Below, piece after piece: positions 22,998 through 37,100 of a stretch of 60,000 bases of DNA (its first letter is position 1; the number at the start of each line of letters is the position of its first letter). Below the pieces are notes generated by a model that worked only from the letters and a program-made list of their open reading frames with translations, did not search any database and was not told the DNA's origin. Location of the stretch: assembly GCA_009760855.2 (NCBI GenBank), contig WPIO01000047.1, positions 1,599,001 through 1,659,000 of the forward strand, given 5' to 3'. The DNA is from Cristatella mucedo (taxonomy: Eukaryota > Bryozoa > Phylactolaemata > Cristatellidae). Made by a program: the position numbers and the translations under genes.

Positions 22998-24256
22998 CTC
23001 ATTTTAAGTGATCTTCGTACAGCCATGGCTCGGTGCTGTCCAACGATGTACCAGGCTAAGGACCTGCCAGACTAAAGCACTCCTGATAATTTATTTTTAA
23101 TATCCTAGTTCAAATAATACTACATTAACAAAAAACTGTTGCCTACTCCAGACAAACTCTTCGTTCTCGAATAGGTCTGTGACGTTATTGAATTGGTGAA
23201 TACGCACATGAAAACTGCAACCTTGTTATGTGAAGCATAAAATGCAGCAAATTTGATAGCTGATGACCAGAAAGGCACGTCACACTGAGAAAACACGGCA
23301 AGCTAAGAACGGTTCAAATGCTATGGATATGCCCTCGCGACTTGGACAATGCTTTCTCTCCTCAGATGATGTAGTGCTCATTGGCCCGTGGGCCGAAAAC
23401 CGGGTCATGGTCTACGAAGAGTTGAGTGGGCATCGTCAGCTTTATACCAACTGCAGCTGCATCTTATGCCTCTCCTATTCCTGTGCCCGGCCAGGACTTC
23501 GTTTTAAGGAGGAGGAACTATCATAAGGGGAGCTGAACCTTCCAGGGGAAAAAGCTGAACATTAGTATCAGCAGGCTACCTACATGTCTCTTTCGGGGCA
23601 CATTGCCTAGCTGCTCAATTTTAAGATCCGGCCCTGTTGAGTATGTGAGATATACAGCCTTGCATGTTTCGGCTAGTAAACCTGCCTGCCTACAATCGTG
23701 AGTCAAACGGCGAAATACTGGCTCGTTGTGTTGCTCGACCAAATCTCGGCAATGTACAAGTAGTTTATCAGGCTGCTATGCAGCAGCCATGTCCCGCCTC
23801 GACCTGTAACTTTTATGTATGCAGTACTGCTGTTCATCCTGTAAGAAAGGTTCGAGTTAGAAGCCCAGGTAAAAGCATCGTTCAGTACTGCTAGAATGTG
23901 GTTGCATCGTGAGTCGTCGTTAGTAATGCCTCGGCGAGAACGTAAACGTGATTAAAAACTACCGGCTTATTGGTTTGTCCGTACCCACTTATCATGGGAA
24001 AATTTAAGATGGTCCATATAAATGACGGTACCTTGGCTGTCAGCTCTGGCTGTCTAGTATAGCGATGTCTTTTGATGAGCTAAGAGCCTTTATGTTCTAT
24101 CTGCCTCCGGCAAGCTACCTTTGTCTTCGAGGGGGGCCAAAGGTGCGTGCTCTCTATCCCATAAGGTACTTAGTATTAGGATGCACTTAATAATTTATAT
24201 TTGGCTAAACAATTCGTTATATGAACTGCATCTCATTCTGTAGTCGTCTGCTTCAT
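22998..24256. other. No gene recognised
   Basis: Intergenic DNA between FEN1 and CTSZ. Short frames only, none assignable. Confidence 0.45.
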
Positions 24257-24433
24257 GAGCCATGATGGCACACTAGGTTAGGCGGTTGCTTTCACGACCG
24301 AGGTAGTGGGTTCGATTCCTGCGGTGGGCGATTCTTTACCGCCACAGCAAGTGGTGGTGATAGGCGTAAAGGTACTACTGTCGCTATACACAACGAGGTT
24401 GTTTAATCAGCTAGGATTTATTTATTTATTTAC
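24257..24433 (+). mobile_element. SINE-A copy 2
   Basis: A box TGGCACACTAGG, perfect B box GGTTCGATTCC near 24310, internal hairpin, CGCTATACA motif and an ATTT tail. On the minus strand the tail supplies overlapping AATAAA motifs about 720 bp past the CTSZ stop. Confidence 0.9.
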
Positions 24434-25145
24434 TTGCGCCAGCTGACACGAGCCTGGTTGCTCATATTGTCACCACTGCTAGGCTAAGACCCGGCCTCCG
24501 AGTGTATAAGTCTGAGTTACTGACGGAGATACATTACATTGGCCATGGAAACCTGAACGATGCAGTACTTCCTAGCAGCAGATAATAAAAGTTCGGCATC
24601 TTGATCTGGGCTTTTTGCACCCAATTTCTCCGAGCCTGCACACCTACATATATTTACAAAATGCTGAGTGCTTCCGCTGAAAAGCATAGTAGGTCATCGA
24701 TTGTGCACAAGCGATGGATCTATTCGATGCCGTCAAGCTACGACAAAGGCTACTCAAATCTGCATGAGCGAGCTTCATCGAGATGCATTGGTTGCTGCTC
24801 AATTAGCAGCACAGCAAGCAATGTCCAGCAGAAAGCAGACAAAAAGTTGACATCGAAATGACCTTTCCAGCTGCACTATCAGCACATACTAGACAGATCA
24901 GGACGAAATCATAGAGCTGAGTATTGGTTCAAAGGAAGCTAAACTATTCAGGAGGGAACAAAAGCTTGAAATAAACATTTGTGTGTGCATGGCATTCGCA
25001 AAGTTAGCCACATAAAAAACTACTGGTGTGGTGGCCATCAACTACAGCAAGCGTTGTGCTGTTAAGAAAGGCAACCTATTAGCTGCCAGATACTTGTGCT
25101 GTGCATGGATGGCTTGAGGGAAGCCTGCCTTAGTCACGTGTCAGC
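24434..25145. other. Presumed CTSZ 3' region
   Basis: Between the CTSZ stop and the SINE-A copy. No further exon or repeat recognised. Confidence 0.4.
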
Positions 25146-28100
25146 TCACAAAATTGGATCAGCAAATGCACATTCGCTTTCAATAGCAAGGTTGTACACG
25201 TCTCCTTTCCCACCAAGGTAGGAGCTTGTAACAATCCTAAAGAAACCATCCTCTCCCTGCAAAGGAAAATCAGTAAAAATCAGCTTTACACACTAGACAA
25301 ATAATAGGTCATGCCCGTCTTGACATGGTACACTGCAGCACCGGACACAACTTGCAAATGTCTAAGTCTTACCCACGGCGAGCCCCACGAGTTTCTGACA
25401 ATCCAATATTCAGTCGCAGTACCTTTGAGATTGCCTATACCCCAGCCGACGATGGAGACGATGTGGTTAATCTACATAAATGCAAAAGCAGTCAATAAAA
25501 ACTGCATAATCATCACTTGCAGTGCAGCACAGAGCAAGAGAAGCAGCAAATACGGCCATATTTAACCTCCCTAAGAGCAACGATTTCGTGTGAAACTTAC
25601 GCACACGAACAGATAGCACAACCGCATTGTTGAGGCCACCACACAAGGTAAAGCCCCTAGCTGGGAACTTGTTCAGGGAGTGGCTAAACCTGACCCTAAA
25701 TAGGCACGGCCGGGAAGTGTAACATGTGGTGGCCTATTTTCCTTGATCGGGTATCTTAACATACAGACAAGCGAGAGCTTGCTTAAGAATGTGTCCTCTT
25801 AAAAAATGGTGGCAGAGTGCCAGGAAAACAACTCTGCAATGATACACAACCAATTACGATCGGCAGTGCCCTTTAGTATTCTTAATAAGAGCTTACAAAA
25901 ACTCTCAAGTCTTCAACAGGAAGCTGTGGTTGCAGCTTATATGAAAGGTCAAAGAAGTGGTGTTTATTTATATGCTGTTTTATATTAAGTTGCCCCAACA
26001 CGATTCTTAATGACCTCCCATCTCTGCTCAGGCAGAGAGGCTGCAAACTGCAGCATTGTCTCTTCTGCCCAAGCATCCATAGAGCCTGAATGAGACTGAA
26101 AAGTTTGGCTTCATGTGTAGGCCGAATATTCTACCTCCACCGCATGTCCCATACACGTTCTATAGGGCTCAGATCAGGCGATTAGCTGGGCCACTGCATC
26201 AGCACCATACGGAATCCTAAAAAATGCTTTACTGGCCTGAAAGTATGCCTAGGGTAATAACTTGTTTGACCACTTGAAGATATACGAGTGGGTCCATAAC
26301 ATCTTCGGTCTGATGCAGAGCTGCAAAACCTTTCGCAGGAGGCAATTCCAACAGCGTAAAACGTTCGACGAGAGTGGGGGAGAGCAGCCCAAAAACCATA
26401 ACCAACTTGCTGCTGAAGTTGACAGTAGTCTGAAGGCTGTCATGTCTCACCCTTCCTTCAGCTAACCTTCAAGCATCGCTTACTGTTACCAAATATCTTG
26501 CACTTACTTTCATCCGTCCATACAACAGAATTCCCGTCGTCCTCGACCTAGTGAGGGTCCTCGTGGACCCATGTGAGGGAGCATGACTCTGCAGCCTGTG
26601 AGCACTGGGCAGAGACCCTACGAGGGCTCAGACTGCCTAAGCAGCCGCAGGCTCACGAGTGGGGGAGGGCAGACAATGACTCGGCAGTCCTGCCCAAATC
26701 CATGCGTTGGCATTGTGGGGCCATCCATCTACCACAAACTGCCGCCTGCTGTCGGGCGTTCGGAACAAACACAATGGCTCGACAGTGCAAAAACAACATG
26801 CATGGAATATAAGGGCTGCCGAAGGAGTAGGAGAGGAAGGAGGTCAAGATCCCTCAACACAGGCAGCCGTCTTGAGTGTGTAGACTGGGCTTGACCGGCA
26901 TGGTTTGGAATACAGTTTTGGTGTTGGAGCCAGCAGGCTTGTTGCTCGGTCGCGCTACCCAGCCCGACGACCGGTCGTGACGATGGCTGTCACAGCCCAT
27001 TTTAAGCCGTCTCCTTGACTGCTGGCGATCTTGCGCTTGCGCTTTGCATCCCACCGTGAGATGATGCACTTGGCAAGTCTCTTAAGTATCAGATCTTTAC
27101 CAATATCGATCCCTGTAGAATATTTGTACGACCGTGTAAGGCCTCGAAGGGCAGCATTTCTACTCGGAGGCACTACCATCTTTATGAGTCGTTCACCCCT
27201 GGCACTGGTTTTTGGGCAGCCGACAGGATCCAGCTGCCCGGGCCATCAAACCAGTCCCAGTATATTTGGTGATCGTATAGCAAACACTAAATTCGCTAAT
27301 CCCAAGGGGCTCGGTGCTCGAACTTTAAGACGAAGGTCGTGGGTTTGAGCCCTGCAGCAGGCAATCCGTTGCTGCTCACTGCCAGCGAGGTGATGGCAGT
27401 TAAGGCTCTTCTGCTGCAACATAAAATGAGGCTGTTGAATCAGCAGATTTTACAATATTTTAATTTTAGCCCTAATTTGGGGGACATGTTGCTGGTCCCA
27501 AATGGGTGGGTTGAGCTTAGTCTAGTTGGAACCACCAATAATAATGTGTGATCCAGTTGTATGTGCTTTCACTTTTGGGCATCAGTTGAAAGGATAGCCT
27601 TATAATGAACCAAAATAGATGCACATTCACAAACTTGTATTTAACTGGTGGGTGCAAAAGCCCATATTATTAGAACATGTTAAGGAAAAAATTTGCTGCG
27701 GCTAATATCCGGGCAACTTTAGGAATGGCTGGTGTTAGTGACCTAGACACCTTTAAAGTCAGCCACTCAAGGCAAGAGCTGCCGAAGTACTACCCATCTC
27801 ATCAGCTAAAGCATGGCTCAAGTTACCCGCGGGTACATAGACACTACAGCCACTCACGGCAATAAGGGGACAGGTCTCGTCTACCACGAGACTACTAAAC
27901 GAGGCTGTATGGCAGAACTCGTTGGACCGTGTAAACAAAGCTAGTTGGTTGGCCTCTCGAGACCGAGGATAAGATAAGATAGATAGAATAAGATAAGATA
28001 AGCTAGATAAGGCATCGGTTCCACGAGAAGTTGGACAGTGTAAATGGAGCTTTGAAGCTTTGGGGAGGAGGGGAGTGGCATGCGAGAAGCGTCTAAAGCT

Positions 28101-31100
28101 GCCCTTCAAGCTTGGTAGTCCCTAACTGGATGTTTGGAAACTGCTACATCATAAAGGCTACTCGGAATTATTTAATGAGAAGGGGCTAAAGGGGCCACAC
28201 CCCGTCGTTGGGTGAGCCAGTTCCGGCTAGCCGTCTGGGGGAAGGGGGCTAAAACTCTCCCTAGAACCGCTGCCTGCGGGCCTGCTCAAATCGTACCTTG
28301 TACGCTTGTCATTTTGTTCGTACACAAGCGTCAGCAGTCGTGGAGCTTGAGTTAACACCTCGGGGATGCAAATGGTTAAGATACATGCATACTTCGCTCA
28401 AGCTGAAGTCTTGTTTGGCCTAGATCGGCAAGGCTAAATGCATCTGCTAATTGAGGATGAATAAAAGGAAACCGGCCGTGTCGTACCTGCTCGAATTTAA
28501 AAATTACTAGAGTTTCTATATATGGCACAAGCGGTGGTAGCATTTTCGCACATTCCCTTCTTATAAAGAAAACCCACGGCAGACGGACTAGGTTAGCAAG
28601 TGTTTCAGCCCGACATGCCCTAGTTGTTAGGCATGTTCCGACATGCTAACCATTGATATCGATCGACCGAAATACCGCAACTTAATTATAACCTCCACTA
28701 AAAATGCCGATTGATAACGGACTTCTAGCATGCCACAGCGACCGAGACTGCCAAAGTTTTGACAGATAAACAAAGAAAGGTGGCCACCAAGAATTATTAT
28801 CAAACGCAACTGCTTACCGTGGGATCCGTACTTCGTTCAGCATAAATTCCTCCACTATAAGCCTCGAGACCATTCGTTGCCATCAAACCACAACTATAAA
28901 ATCAAAATCCTCATCTTATAAGCTTTGCAAAACAAATCACTAAAGCACAAAAATAAATGAAATATACGTATGATGAAGCCCCCAAATGTTGTAACTACAC
29001 TTCCGAGCAAACAAGTTAGTGTGGGAACTGTGCTGCTTGACTTTGTCTTACCCGTGAATTTGTCTTTGCGACCGAATGCACAATCATTCCGATTCCAAAA
29101 AGAGTATCGATATCCATATCGATAGCTTCCACTGATCACTTCACGACAATGCCATCTGAAGGACTATGGTAACTTTCATAGACAACTATGGGCGACCAAT
29201 CTGAGCTAACTCGAAATAGTTAGCCTCTACTTCGCTAGCTGCAATTATATACCTGCTTGTTAAGAGTTATTCACCACGATCGATCGCTGTCAAGGGTGCC
29301 AAGAATGATTGAAATCCACTCTGATTAAGCAAAAATCGACCGGAAATGGGGGCGAAGCTCGAATTTCTGGTGATCATTATAGGACACGGTCCTTACAATG
29401 CATCCACCAAATTTCACGATATTTCGCATACGAATTCTTATGCAAATGGGCTGCAAAGACAATGGTCACTACCGCAATTCACTTGAATTCTCACCCAAAA
29501 TCTGCTAGAAAACGTCTGAGCAAAGCAATTCGGATTGCATGTTATTTCTTGCGATTGCTCGAATTATCACACTCTGAAGTAGACTGCAGTTGACTGCACG
29601 AGAATGCGCTCGAGCAATGTGCAAACAATTAAGTAGGTGCGCTCCAACGATAGCTTAGTGTAATATGCAATCCAAGATAAAGCTTCAGGCAGCCGATTTC
29701 AGGTAGATTTAATGTAGCTGTGTTAGCATTGGCCAGCGTCTTTGCGGCCAATTTGCATGAGAGTATGCCGGCACAATGGCATGACATTTTTAGGGTGCAT
29801 TGTAACGGCTGTACCCAACGATATTCAATATAAATATTCACACTTCCTGCTGCCGATTTCCACTCAATTTTTGCTTAATTATAATGGATTGCGGTGGACT
29901 TCAGTAATTCGTTATGGTGGAAAGTCGATGCAGGAGATGACACCAGCCGGAAGCGAGTTCCAGACTTTGGTTGCATACGAGCTGTAGGCCCGATCATCAA
30001 AAGATTTCAAGTTAGAATGAGGAACCACAAGACAAATGGAAGCCAATGAGCTGGAGGTTCGAGAGCACACTTGAGAAGCAGGAAGGTCCAATAAATATTA
30101 GCTGATCCAACAGCCTCATCTGTATAGCTGCAGAACAGTCTTAACGACTATCTTCAACGCTTGCAATTGGCAATAAAGGATCACCTACTGCAGGATTCGA
30201 ACCCGCGACCACTAATACTGAGGCGTGTCAAGAGGTGCTCCACTAAGACCGGGTGGTAAATTGTGATAAAACTGAGATATAGGAGAACTACGCATCGGGA
30301 TATGTAAAGTGCCTGAATATAAATTAGTTTCTCTTAGAGCAAAATATGCATGTATTTATTTTCATTAGCAGAGGCCTTAACCTGATAAGCAAAATTAAGA
30401 AGGTAAGCATATTTGATGCTGACCCTGTGCGTGTCACATCTAACCATGTTATGCTAGTTGTCATTGAGCATGCTACCACTAACCATTCGATCATGCTTCC
30501 TTTGCATTAAATATGAAGTTCCTAGAAAGAGATTGGGTTCTGTAGGGGCACTATAACAAATGTATTATTATTATTATTATTATTATACGGTCATTAAAAA
30601 TCACTGTCAGCTTGGGCAGCTGATCTGTAGTTAGTCGATTTAACAGCCTTATTCATATAGCGGCAGATGAGCCTTAATCAGTACGGGTTGAGACAAGCCT
30701 TAATCAGTACCGGTTGCAGTGGGCACTAAAGGATCACCCATTGCACGACTCGAAACGACGACGGTCGTGAAGAGCAAGCACTTTACGTTACGGCTAACAT
30801 AATTCATTGGTATAGCGCAATAAGAAAAGGTAATCTCTAGTCGGGCGCTTCACGGTGCCGAAGGCATCGAGAATCACTTCTAACCAGTAGGCCAAACCAG
30901 GTAAGACCAAGATTGTGTCTCGAAGGTACTTGCACGACCTCTCAGGCCAGGTATTGATTAGAAAGCTAATTGTAGGACCTCTCCGGCAGTGATCTGTGCA
31001 AGCTCCACTGAAAATACTGCCTTCCGGCTACCAAAGTGCTCAGCGCCGAGCTTTACCGATGCTTTCAACTTTACACACATCCAACCATCGTTAGCAAGAC

Positions 31101-34100
31101 GATAAATCACTTGCTGGTTAACTGCAAGAACATGGCAAACCCTTAGCACTTGGTTGAACATGGTTATGCAATGCAAGCTTGGGGTTTAGAGATTTAAATT
31201 CTGGCGTGTACTGCCATCAGTAGCCAAGTCTGACACTATTTACTGTGCAGTCACTAAATAAGTGTTAATGAAGCAAGCTCGTCCGTTGAATTGCTGTTTT
31301 ATGATTAAAAGCCACATAACAGCATCCATCACCACTAATTTTTCTACAGATCTTTAAAAGCAGCCGATAATTAATGCACTGATTACCTTATTGGCCCATT
31401 GGCATAAATCTCGGCCATCATTTTGCTCCTGCTCATGATATAGGCATAGTCTCCTACCATCCACCTCTTTGGTGACTGTATTGCATGACACGTAGAGTTG
31501 TCGAATGACGTGCATGTTCCACATTCATTAAAAGGTTCGCACGCTGAAAAAAAAGATGTCCGGCAGTTGAAATGAGGTCAGGTAAACATGCCAGAAAGCA
31601 GCAATCCATTGGGGCACTAGTGTCAGATGTTCAGATGTCAGAGTGTTTAGTAATGCCTCATACAGAGGCCACCAGAGGTGCAGGAACGTTGTGAACAGAC
31701 GTGCGATTCACGAATCCTGGCTTGCCAGTCTAATATGAGGACATGGAAGAGGAAGAGAGAAACACGTGCAGCACTGCAACACTTGAAAGGCATTGGCGAG
31801 AATCATTCTAATCAAACACGACATGTAGGTGCTACTGAACTGACAGCTGGATTGATTTAAGAAGTGCATCCACAATCCCGAGGGTATGGGATACAACAGC
31901 ATTGGACATGAAGCTGGAAACAAAAAGCAAAATGTGTCGGGTTGATCCTCGAGAAATCGAGTCGACGAGTAGCTTCAGCACAAACATTCAAGCCATCGCC
32001 AACTGAACAGCAGGTTGTAGCAGATGCAGTCATTCGAGAAATCCTCTAATTGCCTTGGGATATTTTCAAATAGCTCAGAAAAATCGGGAGCATGAAGCAC
32101 GAAATCCTTCGGCAAGCTGCAAACTCTGTTGCATGAAATACACCAAAGCTTCCGCACCACTTCTTCGGCAGGCAGTTCTAAATCAGTTGGCTTACCGTTT
32201 ATCATAATAAACTAAACTATGCTATCAAGAAGCAAAGGTACGTGGCAAACACTGTCTGGCGCTTCGACGCCAAACGCCTGCCTAAGGGATTATGCGTGAA
32301 CACATGGTACCTTGGTCCTTTGCTTGGTAGTTGTTGCACGTCTCGTCCGGTATGCCCCGGCTGTGCGCGTACTGGTAGACGGACAGCTGGCCTCCGCCGT
32401 GGCAGCTGCCGGCGTTGCCGCAGTCGATGACGTTCTGAGCTGACAGGTAAGTGATCGGCCACTGGGCCTTGCGCTTGATATTGATGCGATCGGCCAGTGC
32501 GCTAGTCGTGCCCATGGCCCAGCACGACCCGCAATCTACAACGCAGTCAGCCAATAGAGTGAGAGGCATTCAGCTTCCAGCGGAAGAGACAGCTGCCAGA
32601 GCAGGAGCTGCAGCAGAGGGGGAGCCCGATGGGCAGCAGCAGCACAGTAGCACGGGTCACATTCGCTCGATCGCACAAGCCCAACTCGCTATGCGGCTGC
32701 CTGGCTCTGCTGCCGTCTGCAAAGGCTGCCGGGTGCCACAGGCAGCTCCATCCAATATGTGGGAGCTGGTGCCCTAAGGGAGAATGCGAAAAAAATATTT
32801 ACCAAATCTCTCTGACAAACTAATCTTTGTTGGGGTACCTTTCAAAAAACTAACATATTAGAAATGGGATCGGAAGTTCTGACGACTTCCACATAAAAGA
32901 ACCTGTCCAGTACATGCCCATAACTAAAGAAAGTAAAGATCCGAGCACAGGAAAATGTATACAACCGAAATCACAAATCTTATTAGCCAAAGTTGTACAA
33001 GTAGAGTTGAACTCACATCTAAAACTTCATGTTGATCCGTGCAATATTGGCCGTTATAATAATAATATAAATATAACTCATTTGTATAGCACCAAAGAAC
33101 CTATCTCTATTTAATAATAATAATAATAATAATAATAATAGTAATGCACTTGATAAAGCACCCTCAGAGAACTTAATCTCTCTCTAGGCGCTTTACATTT
33201 GCTGCAAAGGGAAATGCAATTGAATGGTAAGTAAAATCATGCTTGAAAAACAAACAAAACGAATAATATGGTTAGGGATGACATGCACAGGGTCAGCATG
33301 CATATGTGGTTAGTGGCAGCATGCACAGTGTCAGCACGAATTAGCACATCAAGGACGAATCACAGGGACCCACTAAATGCTGTCCTAAATAGGTGTTTGT
33401 AAGTTCCTTTTAAATGTGGTCAGGTTAGGGGATGTTCTGACGCAGGTCGGGAGGGAGTTCCAGGCTTTGGGAGCATACGAACTAAATGCACGGTCTCCAT
33501 AGGATTTAAGGTTTAAGGCACTTCACATGCCATGGGACTCGAGCCTACCTCCTGGGTCATCAAATACATTCACCTTGACCTCGGTTCGAGGCGAGAAACT
33601 TAACAATGGGGCCAAACCAGCATGGCTTTTACAAGGCACAAACCTATAGTGGAAATAAAGCTGCATAAAAGGCCGTAAACACAGCGCTCATTGCTGTGTT
33701 AGTCCCAGCCAAAGCACGACAAATAATGGTGACTCCTTAATCTTATATCATTGCCAGTGACTTGAAGGGGCAGCAACAATGCACGGTAGGTATGCCGACA
33801 GGAGCAAGAACACTGCAGCCATGAATAGCGCCCATACCTAGATAAAATAATATTAGCTGATTTAACAGCCTCATTTTGTATAGTGGCATAAGAGCCTTAA
33901 CGGCTATCGCCACCACTTGCACCGGCAATAAAGGATCGCCGACTGCAGGACTCCAACCCACGACCGCCTTACCTGGTGTGCCATCACGGTGAGCCGTGAT
34001 GGCACCAGTAGGTAAGGCGGTTGCTTTCATGACCCCAGTCCCAAGGTCGTAGGTTCGATTCCGGTGGTGGGCGATCCTTAATTGCCACTGCAAGTGGTGG

Positions 34101-37100
34101 TGATAGCCGTCAAGGCTCTTCTGTCGCTATATAAAAAGAGGCTGTTTCAGCAGCTAGGATTTATCACGGCTCACCAAATATCACCACCCCTTTCAGCTGG
34201 CAATAAAGGATCACCTACTATTCGATTCGAATGCACGACTCCAGTCGTGAAGAGCAAGCCCTTACCTCCTGGGCTATCACGACCCTTAATAATAGGACTA
34301 TATCCATAACGTAGACGAGCCTATTTGACAGCAACGAAGGAATACGGGCGTTCAACAGTGGCCATTTTGTGAGCCGTGATGGCACATTAGATAAGGCAGT
34401 AGCTTTTCGCGATCTTGGGACAGAGGCCGTTGGTTCGAATCTGGCAGAGGGCGATCCTGTATTGTCACCTCAAACGGTGGTGATAGCTGTAAAGGCTCTT
34501 CTGTCGGTATAAAAAAGAGGCTGTCGAATCAGCTAGTATTTTTGTATGACGTACATCAATGACTCAGTGGCCTAGAGCTCAAATGCCTAGGCCAATTCCA
34601 GAAACAAAACTGACAGCCTATTGTACTGGATTGGCTTTTGTGTGGCCTCGGCCATTAATTATCACATAATCGGGTCCTGACCGTTACAATTCAGGAACCT
34701 TCACTTCACGAATATTGGATATCGGTCCTAATCTTGCTGATTTAGCTCGACACCGTTTCACAGTAGCCCAAACCAGGAGATAGGCCGAAACTCTTTTTAA
34801 AACCAAATTTCGAAGAAGGTCGAGAGTGTAAATGCAGCTTAACTGGCTGCTCTCATAAATGTACTCAGCTGTGGTGCTAGCTGAGACGCCAGTGTATGTG
34901 TGCGCCTTGGCGCCAAGAGCCTGGAAACACTGGCACAGTGGTGCACACAGTCATTTGCAAGCAGTCATCACAGCTGCCTATCACCCTGCTTTCACACTAC
35001 GCCCATCGAACGGTGCAAAGAATTCCGTGTCGGTTCCAAAGCGCATCAGCCTAAGATGCAAGCCGAGAACGAGTTTATGGTTACGTGGCCGAGGTCATCG
35101 AATAATGGGTGGCACGTCAGTAACGCTTGTGGTCTGTGGAAGCAACAGCCACTGGTTTCAGACTGCTTCCATGTGAAGAAGCAGGAGAAGAAGAGTGGGC
35201 TAAAAGTACCTTTCCATAGTCAGCCATGGGCACTACATACAGCTGCTGGAGCCTAGGTAACAAGGTTCTTGTGACTCACTAGCTATCATTGCGATTCAAT
35301 TCCAAATCCTGTTCACTGCTATACTGAGCTGAAGGGCACAGCAGGTCTAAGGACTCGGCCACTACCACACTCCCAGTGAGAGGCTCAGGCCCAGGAGGGG
35401 GACTTGGAGGTTCGAACGATCAGGCAAATCATAGCTTGCCTTTGCGACGAGGACGACTCGATGGATGCCAAGACTCAAAAAAAAGCACAAGCGGAGTACA
35501 AGGATGAACATTCTGAAGGGTTAAAATGCAGAGTGAGATTCGCAGGCAGTGTAGCACACAACAGCAGACCAATGAGAGGCAGCGTCCCAATGAGCCGCAG
35601 ACTTACACTGCGGAATGTGCTGGTTGCGGGTCGGGCTCAGATAGTTAACACCCGAGACATTTCGCCAGTCCCATTCGGCTGGAAGAGCGGTCAAATCTAG
35701 CTTCTCCTGTGGCCTTGGGTAAGTTCTACAGTGATCGACAGAGAGTAAGTATGGTACATCCATCACAGTGCTATCCCAGTACTCAATGATGCAGTCAAGC
35801 TAGTTTTAACAAAAACACTGCAGCTGCTGCTTCAAACATCATTCCGGTGAGCTCTCATTTCAACCCTGACCGATGTCGGTTACTCCCATGTGACCGATTA
35901 TACCATCTCACAATCACAGAGCACCTTTTGATCAGACGCCTGCTGGATACATGTATGGGATAGAAGCTCAAGCCGGCCAATGGTAATCGCTCTAGCCTGT
36001 TTCAGGCAGGCCTCTTTTTTTACAGGATGGGGTGGGGTGCGGTGGGTGGTCCATATGAATGATTCTGCATATCTAGAGTCAATGGCTCGACAGTACACAT
36101 TGCTCAAAAGTAGCATGACTGCTAACAATTGGTTATCAGCCCTGTGGTTACAAGAACGCTATGTTAGCCCTTCCTCCAGATGTCACCCCTCTTGGATTAA
36201 CTAATCAGGGCACGACTTACATTAATATTAATATACCTACATAATTAATGTATTGTTTCGATAGGAAATATCGATCTCTTTTCAGATTCGCGGCTGCACA
36301 GCGATGTTACAAGGAATGCAACACATCACACAAAGAAGGTGCACATAACACATCCATTCGCAAGCACTGCCCCCCAAGGTGACAAACCAGCCTCTAAACG
36401 CACTCACCTACAAGAAAGCACATCTCCAAACTTGCTGCCAGCACAGCCTCACCTCCTCTGTCTTCTGCTGTTCGCCAGCCAACGATAGCGACACACCAGC
36501 CCCTAACAGCAGCTTGTACTCTCTCTGGCTCTCAATACTGCCTACTGCCCCCTCAAACCAATTCTCCGTGTGCAGGCAGCCTCGTGATACTAAGCTCCAA
36601 CTCCTCTACTCGATTATGCAGCAGCCAGACTTTCTGCCGGCTCCTGCAGCTCATGCTCAGACAGCCGTGACTGACTGGAGCATGCATGCATCGGTCGGCT
36701 AGCTCTGCTAGGCCAAACCAACTGTGACCCGAGCCAGTGGCCACCTGACTGACTAACCAGCTGCTCACTAACTAGCCTGCTCTGCTACCTCGATCTTTGC
36801 CCAGAGAGCCTGCCGCTGAATGGGGCCCACACAACCACAAGCAGCAGCAGCACAAGCAGCAGCAGCATCGTCACACGGTGGCCCTCTGGCTTGCCTGCTT
36901 CGGTAGCTTCTTGCAGTAGGCAGCCTGCTGCCCATCGGCTGCCGTGCTCCCACAACCCCTCCCCCCCCCCCGCCCCCGGCAGCCAAGCAAACCGAGTGCT
37001 ACTGCATCGGCATGAATATCAGAGAGGAATCAAGGTGCAAAGGTGGTGCGAAACTCGGCAGCTCCGGCTTGTCTGTCGCAAACACATACACTCGGCTGCC

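Larger units (their letters stand above)
32860..33690 (+). repeat. R1 repeat copy 3, interrupted by LINE-A and SINE-B
   Basis: R1 sequence is readable at about 32950-33055 (ACCGAAATCACAAATCTTAT and onward) and resumes at about 33625 (TTTTACAAGGCACAAACCTA to GCTGCATAAAAGG). The sequence between is a LINE-A (33056-33500, minus) plus SINE-B (33505-33610, minus). Confidence 0.65.

Noticed and set aside
26955-27179. N-terminal domain of the Tc1 transposase
   Set aside because: It is in the right place and strand but I could not match it to the family, and unrelated GC-rich DNA separates it from the catalytic part.
30958-31176. Minus-strand 72-codon frame inside CTSZ intron 4, preceded by TTCTTGCAG
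   Set aside because: Splicing from CTSZ exon 4 to this acceptor gives an immediate stop, and the true next exon is at 28818-28893. The peptide is unrecognised.
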